A stretch of 64,000 bases of DNA from positions 19,505,820-19,569,819 of the forward strand of contig NC_044582.1 of assembly GCF_901933205.1 (NCBI RefSeq), given 5' to 3'. Below, one piece after another: positions 11,995 through 22,665 of this stretch. The position numbers and the translations under genes are program-made. Numbering within the stretch: the stretch's first letter is position 1; every line of letters starts with the position of its first letter. This DNA is from Camarhynchus parvulus (Eukaryota; Chordata; Aves; Passeriformes; Thraupidae). The notes under the pieces were generated by a model. That model ran no database searches. It saw only the letters and a list, made by a program, of their open reading frames with translations, and had not been told where the DNA came from.

Positions 11995-13677
11995 CCCACT
12001 GCCAGTGACCCCAAACTGTGCCACACACAGCCCCAGTGACCCCAAACTGTGTGCCACACACAGCCCAGTGACCCCAAACTGTGTGCCACACACAGCCCCA
12101 TCCCAATCACCCCAAACTGTGCCACACACAGCCCCAGTGACCCCAAACTGTGTGCCACACACAGCCCAGTGACCCCAAACTGTGTGCCACACACAGCCCC
12201 ATCCCAATCACCCCAAACTGTGCCACACACAGCCCCAGTGACCCCAAACTGTGTGCCACACACAGCCCCATCCCAATCACCCCAAACTGTGCCACACACA
12301 GCCCCAGTGACCCCAAACTGTGTGCCACAAGCGCCCACCCAATCACCCCAAACTGTGCCACACACAGCCCCAGTGACCCCAAACTGTGCCACACACAGCC
12401 CCATCCCAATCACCCCAAACTGTGTGCCATACACAGCCCCAGTGACCCCAAACTGTGCCACACACAGCCCCAGTGACCCCAAACTGTGTGCCACACACAG
12501 CCCCATCCCAATCACCCCAAACTGTGTGCCATACACAGCCCCAGGCCCCAAACTGTGTGCCACACACGCCCCATCCCAATCACCCCAAACTGTGCCACAC
12601 ACAGCCCAGTGACCCCAAACTGTGTGCCACACACAGCCCCAGTGACCCCAAACTGTGTGCCACACACAGCCCCAGTGACCCCAAACTGTGCCACACACAG
12701 CCCCATCCCAATCACCCCAAACTGTGTGCCATACACAGCCCCAGTGACCCCAAACTGTGTGCCACACACAGCCCCATCCCAATCACCCCAAACTGTGCCA
12801 CACACAGCCCCAGTGACCCCAAACTGTGCCACACACAGCCCAGTGACCCCAAACTGTGCCACACACAGCCCCATCCCAATCACCCCAAACTGTGTGCCAC
12901 ACACAGCCCCATCCCAATCACCCCAAACTGTGCCACACACAGCCCAGTGACCCCAAACTGTGCCACACACAGCCCCATCCCAATCACCCCAAACTGTGCC
13001 ACACACAGCCCCAGACTGTGACACACACAGTGACCCCAAACTGTGCCACACACAGCCCCATCCCAATCACCCCAAACTGTGCCACACACAGCCCAGTGAC
13101 CCCAAACTGTGCCACACACAGCCCGTGACCCCAAACTGTGCCACACACAGCCCCATCCCAATCACCCCAAATTGTGCCACACACAGCCCCAGTGACCCCA
13201 AACTGTGCCACACACAGCCCCATCCCAGTGACCCCAAACTGTGCCACACACAGCCCCAGTGACCCCAAATTGTGCCACACACAGCCCCATCCCAATCACC
13301 CCAAACTGTGCCACACACAGCCCCAGTGACCCCAAACTGTGCCACACACAGCCCCATCCCAGTGACCCCAAACTGTGCCACACACAGCCCCAGTGACCCC
13401 AAACTGTGCCACACACAGCCCCATCCCAATCACCCCAAACTGTGCCACACACAGCCCGTGACCCCAAACTGTGCCACACACAGCCCCAGTGACCCCAAAT
13501 TGTGCCACACACAGCCCGTGACCCCAAACTGTGCCACACACAGCCCCAGTGACCCCAAACTGTGCCACACACAGCCCCATCCCAATCACCCCAAACTGTG
13601 CCACACACAGCCCCATCCCAGTGACCCCAAACTGTGTGCCACACACAGCCCCATCCCAGTGACCCCAAACTGTGTGC
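11995..13677. repeat. 1.7-kb minisatellite, 30-36 bp units, two unit types
   Basis: The array mixes an A unit (CAGTGACCCCAAACTGTG, then CCACACACAGCC, 30-33 bp) with a B unit in which CAGTGA is replaced by CATCCCAATCA (36 bp). Either may carry an extra TG before CCACAC. A and B tend to alternate. A rarer ATACACAG variant occurs three times (about 12429, 12532 and 12732), each time after a B-type start, showing that multi-unit blocks were duplicated. Frames through the array are open in several registers but not gene-like. Confidence 0.97.
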
Positions 13678-15212
13678 CTGCAGTCACTGACACTGCCCTC
13701 TGGGAAAGGTTATCCCCATCCAAGGTGTTGTTCCAAACAGCCCATGGGAATGGGCCCTACAGATTCCATCAGAGTACACTCCAAACACAGCACCAGGAGT
13801 GAGGGGAAGATGAAATCATCAATATTTGTAGGACCATTTTCTGAAGAGCTCGGTGTGGCTGGGGAGGGGAGGCTGCAAAAGGCACCAGCTGCTCCTTGGG
13901 CTCTTCTCTGTCCTGTGTGCTGCAGCCAAAGTTTATTTATCTGCAGGGTGAAATAATTCAGGGGGGTTTGGCCAGCACGGGTGTATGTACAGTGTACACA
14001 CAGAAAGCACAGCTGCACACGGCATGTATCCATCAAACACAGATACACAAACTCTCTCCTGTTTCCACACCTCATCTCAATTTTCCAAGACTGCTCTGCT
14101 GAAATGCTGTAAAACCCAATTTTGAGCTCATAAGATACTTGTGCCTGTCTCTATGTGACTCGAGGGGACCAAAGTTTGATTTTTTAAGGGAGTTTCTTTC
14201 CAATCAGGAGACTGAATGTGCTCATGAGCAGACTCCAAGTGCAGACCAGATCCTATTGCTCTCCATCCTATCCCAATGATGAGCCCTGATCCCAAAAGGG
14301 TGTTTGCACATCAGGGAGATCAGATACTGGCCAACATGGAATTGCTTTTATTTTACTGCTGCTGTCTGTGTAGATGTTCCTGTGCTGCAGCCACAGGGAA
14401 CCAGCAGCTCCACCACTCATCTGTGCTGGGCTCCTTCTGCTCCTGCTCCTGCTCCTGCCCCACCAAAGCTCCTCAGCCCAGGGCTCACCTGTGACCCCTG
14501 CATCTGGCTCCCCTGCAAACTGCCCAGCACCTCTGCCCCAGCTTTTCTCAACTGGGACAGCAAAAGGGACCCCAAAATGAAATATTTGGGTCGATATTAT
14601 CCCACCTTTGAGCAGGCAGGGCTCTGACAGCACCACCAGCTCCTCCCCACACCACACACACCATTACCTCCACTACTGAAAATACAGGGCAAGGAGAATT
14701 CAAGTTTCATATTGTTAATGGATTAATTAAATTACATTCTTGTGATTCAAAGGCACTTAGGTTAATTTAAGAACATATATTTTACCCCAAACTCACTTAA
14801 CTGCCATGTAATTTTTTGCTGTTTCCTTTTCCATTATTGCTGATTAACAAGATCCTTGGGAATAAATAGAAGTGCTCTCTCTGCTGTAATTAGCCTGTCT
14901 GTCCCTCTGATTAGCTGATTCCTGTTTTGTGGCAGGGAATTTGGAGATCCTAAACACTCTGCTCTGCCATCACCATTCCAGCCAGAGAGCAAATGGAAGT
15001 TTGCTGGGGAAGAAGGGCCATGGCTCTGTTCTAACAGGTGTTTGGGAAGGCACCAAGGTCCAGCCTGGCCTCGCTGGAACAAATGGATTTCAGTGCTCTG
15101 AGCCAGCAAAGGCCAGCCCAGGAGGAACAGGGGCAACAGGGGAAATTGCTCAGCCAAAGCTCAGCAGAGCTGGGATGCAGCCAGGCCAAAGCCCTGCCCC
15201 AGGGAGCAGAGC
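13678..15212. other. Unique sequence with AT-rich block at 14690-14920
   Basis: The stretch is mixed sequence. A short run of CTCCTG-type hexamers lies at about 14431-14458. The block at 14690-14920 is AT-rich with GGATTAATTAAATTAC, CTGCTGTAATTAGCC and similar homeodomain-like words, and looks like possible conserved non-coding DNA. No gene is recognised. Confidence 0.5.
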
Positions 15213-15629
15213 TGGGACACCCCCTGTGCCCACCCTGAGACACCCCCTGTGCCCACCCTGGGGACACATTGGGACACCCCCTGTGCCCACCCTGAGACAC
15301 CCTCTGTGCCCACCCTGGGGACACACTGGGACACCCCCTCTGTGCCCACACTGGGGACACAATGGGACACCCCCTCTGTGCCCACACTGGGACACCCCCT
15401 GTGCCCACCCTGGGGACACATTGGGACACCCCCTCTGTGCCCACCGGGGACACAATGGGACATCCTTGGCACCCACCCCTGTGCCCACCCTGGGGACACA
15501 TTGGGACACCCCCTATGTCCCCACACTGGGACATCCTCTCTGTGCCCACCCTGGGGACACATTGGGACACCCCCTATGTCCCCACACTGGGACACCCCCT
15601 CTGTGCCCACCCTGGGGACACCCCACGGG
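15213..15629. repeat. Minisatellite of variable 19-37 bp units
   Basis: The repeated elements are GGGACACCCCCT, (CT)GTGCCCACCCTGG and GGACACATT, combined with variable insertions and deletions. At least a dozen copies are present. The last full copies are followed by CCCCACGGGG. Unit length variation points to repeated slippage rather than block duplication. Confidence 0.93.
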
Positions 15630-16950
15630 GTGTGTGTGCCCCCAGGGCTGTGGGCACACAGAAACGCAGCAGCTGCAGAGTCTGAGCCAGCCCAGGATGA
15701 GGCCATCAGACCCCAGGGTCAGATGGTTCATCCCAAGATGCTTCTGTCCCAAACAGAGAGGATTTTGTCAGGACATCCAAAAAGGAAAAGCTTTTTCTGG
15801 GCTTCAGTTGCTTGTACATTTATAGAGCTGAGGGGGTACAGGGCTTTTTAAAAAATATTAGAGTTTTGGAAAGGATTATTTTTCCCAGCTGTCATTAGAG
15901 TAAAAGAGTTATTTATCAATTTTTAGAGAGTTCTAAAGAGTATCATCCCACATTTTGAAAGGTTGGAGTTATTTAAATGTATTAATACAGCACTCAGAGA
16001 CAAGAATTATTCAGAGGTCAGGAGGAAGCATTTGGGGTCACGGTGTTTCTGTGCCAAATAGAATTTTTCCTGAGCCAGAATGACGCCGTGCAGTCCCTTT
16101 GTCACCTGGGCATTCACAGAATGATTTCCTGAGCAGGGGAAATCGATTCTTGAAGGTAAACTTGCATTGGCAGTAGGTAGGAGCCTGAGTGACCCCTGCC
16201 CTGCTGCATCTCCCATTTCCACGGCAGAGCAGTGCTCTCAGAGATGGCACAGCAGCCTGGGGGTCTGGGGCTTCCAGCACGAGGGTTTGCACGGTGCCCT
16301 GTCCTGCTGGGGGGCAGGAGCACATGGAACGGGGAAGAAGGAAAATTCAATTAAGTCTGAAAGGAGAGGGAGATTCTCCTGGTCAAGGAATTGATCTCCC
16401 CGTCTGTCTGGGCAAAACACCCACGGCGATTTTGGGAGAGCTCTGCTGGGTGTGAGCAGGGCTGAGGCAGCCACAGCAGGAGCCCCATCCCTGGGTGCCC
16501 TGGCTGCAGTGGGACCCCCACTGCCTCCTTGGGAAGGATCCCAACAGTGCAGGGACCCACCCCAGCCTGTGCTGGGAGGGAGGAGGGGGCAGCTCTGCAG
16601 AGCATCCCTGGACAGGGGCAGCCAAACCTTCCATTGCTGCACCCTCAGCTGCTGCTGGCCTCGAGGGACTGGGCAGCTGGGGATGGATTTTATCCGGTTT
16701 TTATCATGGGGGGTTTAAAGGGCAGTGCCCACCTCGAGGTGCAGCTCAGGGCAGGGCTTTGTTCAGCAATTTTGGTTCTGTTGAGCAATAATTCCAATTA
16801 CCATGCTGGGACCTTGCAGGGATCTTGAGCACTCCCCAGGAGCTGAGCTGGGCAGTAAATGGAGCTCTGAGACAGAAGCTGCTCTCCGAGGGATGGAGAG
16901 CTCTCAGCTGTTTGCTGCAGTGGGTTTGGCAGCTCTGCTCTCCTGCACAG
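15630..16950. other. Unique sequence with AT-rich block at 15840-16010
   Basis: The block at 15840-16010 is AT-rich with GGAGTTATTTAAATG and nearby TTAT/ATTA words, without repeats. From 16020 on the sequence is GC-rich with overlapping shadow frames. I recognise no gene or element. Confidence 0.5.
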
Positions 16951-17013
16951 CCTGGCACTGTCCTGGCACTGTCCTGGCACTGCCACTCTCCTGGCACTCT
17001 CCTGGCACTGTCC
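16951..17013. repeat. Short CCTGGCACTGT tandem run, 11-12 bp
   Basis: Five or more imperfect copies of CCTGGCACTGT or CCTGGCACTCT lie head to tail, with a further stray copy near 17047. It is too short and variable to date. Confidence 0.8.
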
Positions 17014-18093
17014 CTCACTGCAGCCCTGAGCAGTTCCAGCAGCACAGCCTGGCACTGCCACCTCTCCTGAATCACCCAGGAGCCCACAGCAGCTTCCCAC
17101 AAACACTCATCCCCTCCAAGGCTCTCCTCATAAACCTTTACGGTGCCTTTTTCCTTATGATGATCCAGCACAAACATGATTTAATGGGGCTGGAGGAAAA
17201 CAAGCTCAGCCCCCAGAGCAGCAGGCAGTGATTGCAGTCCCCATCTCATGGCTTTTTGTGTCCTGCTGCTCATCCTCTCTGCTGTGGTTTCACTCTGCTC
17301 GTGCTGTCACTGGGTTATTACTGCTCTCCATTACAGCCTGAAGGTCTTTGGTGGTTACACTTTAAAGGTGGCTTTGTGCCTTTTTTTCCTTGCTTGTGAA
17401 TTTGATTCAACTTTGCTCTGGGTTACTGTTATACCTGCTACACCACTGCACCCAATTTGGGAAAAGCAGCTGTGTCCAAAGGAAATGCTGGGGACAGCCA
17501 CACAAACAATTCCCTTGAGATGTGCCTTTTCGTGCCTAATCCGAATTTGGCTCAGTTTGCGGAGCAGAAATCCCACAGGTTATTGATCAGGGACAGCTCC
17601 TGGGTGTTCCCCACAGCCAAAGCCATCACACATCACAGCACCCTGGGCTGGGGTCCCAGCCTGGGGTCCCCCCTGCTCTCCCTCCCTCCCTGTGAGCAGG
17701 GCAGAGCCACACCACCACAAAGAGCAATATTGACTCCTTTCATTACATTTACCACCCTAATTACTCACTGCTATGAGGCAGCCAGGGCTGAGCCACAGCC
17801 ACAGACACGAAAAATCAGCAGCTGCACAAACATGGAACAAAATAAGCAAATAAGCAAATAATTCATAACCTTGCTAAGCAAAGACTTCACGGGGCTTGTT
17901 TGCTTTCACAAATGCAAACACACAGAAATATATTTAAGCAAAGAGATTCTGCCAAGATTTTGTGTGGAAAACTTGTCCTGGCTGGGGTGATCTGGGGTTT
18001 GGTGGCCCCACACTGAGCACCAGAGCCAGGAGGGGATGTCCCAAACACCCCAAACAACCCGAACACCCCCAGCACAGGGGGCACTCCTGGGAG
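17014..18093. other. Unique sequence, nothing recognised
   Basis: This is mixed-composition sequence with short frames. AT-rich pieces at about 17240-17460 and 17800-17950 contain several TTTAAA and AAATAA words but no clear signal. No mobile element is evident. Confidence 0.5.
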
Positions 18094-18178
18094 GTGCCGC
18101 TCCTCAGTGACACCCTCACCTCTGGCACTGTCACTGGTGCCATTCCTCAGTGACACCCTCACCTCTGGCACTGTCACC
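18094..18178. repeat. 43-bp direct duplication
   Basis: Two copies start at 18094 and 18137. Both carry GGTGCC, CCTCAGTGACACCCTCACC and CTGGCACTGTCAC with hardly any differences. It lies directly upstream of the 22/28-bp array at 18211. Confidence 0.9.
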
Positions 18179-18210
18179 CATTGCTGGGCTGCCCACCTGG
18201 GCTGGGGCCA

Positions 18211-18511
18211 GCTGAGTGCAGCTGGTTCTGATCCTGACCCGAGCTGGAGCTGGTTCTGATCCTGACCTGTGCTGGAGCTGGTTCTGATCCTGACCCGAGC
18301 TGGAGCTGGTTCTGACCCGTGCTGGAGCTGGTTCTGACCCGTGCTGGAGCTGGTTCTGATCCTGACCCGTGCTGGAGCTGGTTCTGACCCGTGCTGGAGC
18401 TGGTTCTGATCCTGACCCGTGCTGGAGCTGGTTCTGACCCGTGCTGGAGCTGGTTCTGATCCTGACCCGTGCTGGAGCTGGTTCTGACCCATGCTGGAGC
18501 TGGCTCTGGCC
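18211..18511. repeat. 22/28-bp minisatellite, 12 units
   Basis: The core GCTGGAGCTGGTTCTG is followed by ACCCGT (22-bp unit) or by ATCCTGACCCGT (28-bp unit); the difference is a 6-base insert. After the first few units the two lengths alternate strictly, giving a 50-bp dimer repeat. Neighbouring copies are almost identical, so the dimer expansion looks recent. Confidence 0.95.
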
Positions 18512-19602
18512 CATAACATTGCCCAGGGGGTTTGGGCTCTTTAGCAACATCTAGGAAAAGGTTTAAAATAAAATATGTCAATGACATGAAAAAACAAATG
18601 TCAAGGCAAAGTCTGGCCATTGCAGGTGACCTGAGCTCCTTTAGAGCCAGCCAGAAAAGAGCTGGGATGGGAGAGCTCTCCACATCCCAGTGGGAGCCCT
18701 GGCAGGGGTGGGCTGTGCCATCAATGAGTCCCTGCAGTGACCCTGGTGTGTCAGTGTTTCTACAAACACCCAGGGAAGGTGCAGAGCCAGCCCAGAGATC
18801 TGAGCCAGCAGTGAACAAAGTTTGGCACAAACGATGCAGCTGCTGATGAATTAACTCTGGGACAGTCTGGAAGGACCTCAAAATAACTCATGTGTTGAGA
18901 GCCTCTATAAATCTTGCTAGTGGGGTGTCCTTGGTGAGCAATTAGATGAGTAACTGCTGTTTGTTCGAGGAGATTCTCTTTTGAAGATGTTCTGCTGGCA
19001 GGTAAAGATGGAGTAGCCAAACCAAACCCAAGGAAAGCTCTGCCAGAGCCCAGTTTGTAACTCAAATTAGGTTCATGAGTGTTATCAATTTTCCCTCTCT
19101 TTACTGAAAATCAAGGATTCTTTCACTTTCAGATCTTTAAATCATGTGCAAAGGTGCAAGAGGATTTAGTGTTTGCAAAGGTGGCTTTTTCCTTTGGCCT
19201 GTTGCAGAAACAAAGGAGCCCAACAACATTCATTCCGTGGCTTCCCACACACAGATGCTAGAGCGCTGCTGATGGCTGAACGCCTGACTTATTTGCTAAT
19301 TTATTATTCATTTACTTCCAGATTCTAATGTCTAATTTATTCTCTAATGTATCAATTTCTCCCCCGATTTATCCTCTGTCATCCACTCTGGAATTCAAAC
19401 ACAAACAAGTAAATAAACCCCCCGTTCTGCGTGGCAGGTGCGCAGTAAGCCATCATCGTTTGGCACAGCCAGAGCAGGATGGAGCAGAGAGGAGGAGGAG
19501 GGATGGATTTCTGTGCAGAGCCCAGTGCTCCATCAGGCGTGCAGGAGCGGGGCACAGCAAAGGCTGCGGTTACAGCTGGAGTTAGAAAGGCTGCAGGTAC
19601 AG
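18512..19602. other. Unique, partly AT-rich sequence
   Basis: AT-rich parts at 18540-18600 and 19060-19330 hold runs such as TTTATTATTCATTTAC, but there is no open frame of note and no recognised element. It gives way abruptly to the array at 19603. Confidence 0.5.
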
Positions 19603-20374
19603 CTGGGCATGCGGGGCAGCACCCAGTGCCCATCCTGGGCATGTGGGGCAGCACCCAGCGCCCATCCATCCACCTGGGCATGCAGGGCAGCACCCAGCAC
19701 CCATCCATCCACCTGGGCATGCAGGGCAGCACCCAGTGCCCATCCTGGGCATGCGGGGCAGCACTCAGTGCCCATCCTGGGCATGCGGGGCAGCACCCAG
19801 TGCCCATCCATCCACCTGGGCATGCAGGGGAGAACTCAGTGCCCATCCTGGGCATGCGGGGCAGCACCCAGTGCCCATCCATCCACCTGGGCATGCAGGG
19901 CAGCACTCAGTGCCCATCCTGGGCATGCAGGGCAGCACCCAGCGCCCATCCATCCACCTGGGCATGCAGGGGAGAACCCAGCACCCATCCATCCACCTGG
20001 GCATGCAGGGGAGCACCCAGTGCCCATCCTGGGCATGCGGGGCAGCACTCAGTGCCCATCCATCCACCTGGGCATGCGGGGCAGCACTCAGTGCCCATCC
20101 TGGGCATGCAGGGCAGCACCCAGTGCCCATCCTGGGCATGCGGGGCAGCACCCAGCACCCATCCATACACCTGGGCATGCAGGGCAGCACCCAGCACCCA
20201 TCCATCCACCTGGGCATGCAGGGGAGAACCCAGTGCCCATCCATCCACCTGGGCATGCAGGGGAGCACCCAGTGCCCATCCTGGGCATGCAGGGCAGCAC
20301 TCAGCGCCCATCCTGGGCATGCGGGGCAGCACTCAGTGCCCATCCACCTGGGTAAGCACTCAGTGCATCCACCC
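19603..20374. repeat. 32/39-bp minisatellite, about 21 copies
   Basis: The unit is CTGGGCATGCRGGGCAGCAC, then CCAGTGCCCATC, with or without an extra CATCCAC that makes the 39-bp form. Point variants (GCATGCAGG or GCATGCGGG, AGCACTCAG or AGCACCCAG, GGGAGAACC) recur in blocks, so multi-unit segments were duplicated. Long frames on both strands come from the repeat. Confidence 0.97.
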
Positions 20375-20640
20375 AGAGCTCAGACTCTCCCCGTGCCAGA
20401 AGCCTGCCTGCCAGGGACGCAGGGGGAGCAGCCGCCTCCCGAGCCGTGCTGCACAGCAGCTGTGATTTCATTGTCTGGGCATTGGCAGTCTGGGCACAGG
20501 CAGCCAGAGCTGCAGTCACACGGAGACAGACAATTCCTGCCTCAGAACCAGATGGAGGAAGGCAGGGAAGCTGCTGCAGCCTCGGGAGTCATTCTGCATT
20601 TACTCCTTTTTCCCCAGCTGTGAAACACAGAATTAGTGCT

Positions 20641-20697
20641 GGCCATCTTCACCTCCCCGGGCTTGGCCATCTTCACCTCCCCGGGCTTGGCCATCAC
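20641..20697. repeat. 24-bp tandem repeat, 2.4 copies
   Basis: GGCCATCTTCACCTCC and CCGGGCTT form a 24-base unit starting at 20641 and 20665, with a partial third copy at 20689. The two full copies are identical. Confidence 0.93.
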
Positions 20698-20790
20698 AGG
20701 GATTTTCTAAAAAAGGCAAAAACCATCTTGGCTGCACCTGTGTTCTCCTGTCCTCTCCATTACACCCCACTGGGAACAGCCTCTGTCCAC

Positions 20791-21573
20791 CAGGGATCCA
20801 GTCCCTGGGATCCAGCCCCTGGGATCCAGCTCTGGGATCCCCCACCAGGGATCCAGTCCCTGGGATCCAGCCCCTGGGATCCAGCTCTGGGATCCCCCAC
20901 CAGGGATCCAGCCCCTGGGATCCAGCCCCTCGGATCTAGCCCCTGGGATCCAGCCCTGGGATCCAGCCCCTGGGATCCAGTCCCTGGGATCCAGCCCTGG
21001 GATCCAGCTCTGGGATCCAGCCCTGGGATCCAGCTCTGGGATCCAGCCCCTGGGATCCAGCCCCTGGGATCCAGCTCTGGGATCCCCCACCAGGGATCCA
21101 GCCCCTGGGATCCAGCTCTGGGATCCAGCCCTGGGATCCAGCCCCTGGGATCCAGCTCTGGGATCCCCCACCAGGGATCCAGCTCTGGGATCCAGCTCTG
21201 GGATCCAGGTCCTGGCATCCCCCACCTGGGATCCAGCTCTGGGATCCAGCCCCTGGGATCCAGCCCCTGGGATCCAGCCCCTGGGATCCAGCCCCTGGGA
21301 TCCAGCTCTGGGATCCCCCACCAGGGATCCAGTCCCTGCGATCCAGCTCTGGGATCCAGCTCTGGGATCCAGCCCCTGGGATCCAGCTCTGGGATCCAGC
21401 CCCTGGGATCCAGCTCTGGGATCCAGCTCTGGGATCCAGCCCCTGGGATCCAGTCCCTGGGATCCAGCCCCTGGGATCCAGCTCTGGGATCCAGCTCTGG
21501 GATCCCCACCTGGGATCCAGCCCCTGGGATCCAGCTCTGGGATCCAGCTCTGGGATCCAGCTCTGGGATCCAT
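20791..21573. repeat. 13-14-bp minisatellite with one BamHI site per unit
   Basis: Units are GGGATCCAGCCCCT, GGGATCCAGCTCT, GGGATCCAGTCCCT and, less often, GGGATCCCCCACCA. Almost every unit contains GGATCC, so the 0.78-kb array holds on the order of fifty BamHI recognition sites. Unit types recur in short mixed blocks. Frames through it are open because the unit lacks stop codons. Confidence 0.97.
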
Positions 21574-22504
21574 CCTCAGACCGGGCTGCTCCCAGCCCCA
21601 GAGCCCAGCCTGGCCTCAGACCCTTGCAGGGATCAGGGGCAGCCCCAGCTGCTCTGGGCTCCTGTGCCAGGGTGCCCACCCCCAGCTCTCCCCATATCTG
21701 GCCCCAATGACCCCTCTCAGCATTCCTTGTGTCAGACACTCCTTCCACTTGTCCATTTTCATCCCACACGGGGCCACCTCCACCCCTTGCCAAGTGCTGA
21801 CAGCTCAGGGACAGGACAGGCACACACACTTGGGGTTTCTCCTATTAGCTTCATGGAATTATTTCTGCTTTTCTCGCCCATTTTTAGAAAAGAGATAGAT
21901 TAATTCCCATAAAAACATTTCAGTTATTATTCCCAGGGTATTGTTTGCTTTCCCCTTTCTTTCTTTTTGTACTTTCAGTAGCAGTGAAAAAGGGATGAAG
22001 AAGAATAAATGACATTATCAGCCATTTTGAGAACAAAACTGAAAGTTTTCAGAAGTCTCTTTATAGTGTTCATTACTTCTATGACATCAAAGTGGTTTTC
22101 TCTTGAGTAAGCAGTTGACTTTTAAACCATGGGACAGATGAAGAAAGCAAATTTCACAGAAAATAATGATAATTTAAAAGTAATTTTTCCAAGTGAAAGT
22201 ATTTAAAAATTAAATCCATAAAAATAAATCTAAGCACTTCTAAGCTTAACCTAAGATGATTTAAAAGACACAAATGAGGGATGTTCTTACTGCCAGGAAG
22301 GGAGGGAGGTCACACTGGAAGCTTCCTTCTCTCTTCCCCATTTCTGTAGTGGAACATTTCTCACAGCACCTGCCAGATTTTAAATGAAGTGCAGGTCTGA
22401 AGGTCAGGAATTGGGAACCATCCTTGGGATGCTCAAGCCCTCTGCCAGCTGCTGCCAGACACTCTGGTGTTCACCCCTTGGTCAGGCTGGAATTTGGGAC
22501 AGTT
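21574..22504. other. Unique sequence with AT-rich block at 21840-22290
   Basis: After 270 GC-rich bases the sequence turns strongly AT-rich and non-repetitive (21840-22290), with AAATTAAATCCATAAAA and similar words. It is one of the longer candidate conserved non-coding blocks in the window. No open frame above background was found. Confidence 0.5.
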
Positions 22505-22665
22505 CATCCCCAGAGGGTGCTGGCACTGCCCAGGGAATGGGCACTGCCCCAGAGCTCCAGGAGCTGCCAGGGATGCCCAGGGTGGGATCTGGGCAGTCTG
22601 TGCAGGGCCAGGGCTGGGATGGGGGATCCTGCTGGGTCCCTTCCAGCTCAGGCTATTCCATGAGC
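22505..22665 (+). mobile_element. CR1 LINE fragment, 3' end
   Basis: AGAGGGTGCTGGCACTGCCC, GAGCTCCAGGAGCTGCC, GGGCAGTCTGTGCAGGGCC and GGGTCCCTTCCAGCTCAGG follow the order I remember for a bird CR1 3' untranslated region, ending in CTATTCCATGA. The start is uncertain by some tens of bases. Confidence 0.8.

Noticed and set aside
11991..13802. Frames of 180-260 codons
   Set aside because: They arise from the 30-36-bp array, which lacks stops in most registers; peptides are pure repeats.
20446..21903. A 485-codon plus-strand frame and about 290-codon minus-strand frames
   Set aside because: Nearly all of each lies in the GGGATCC array; the flanking parts show no recognisable protein.
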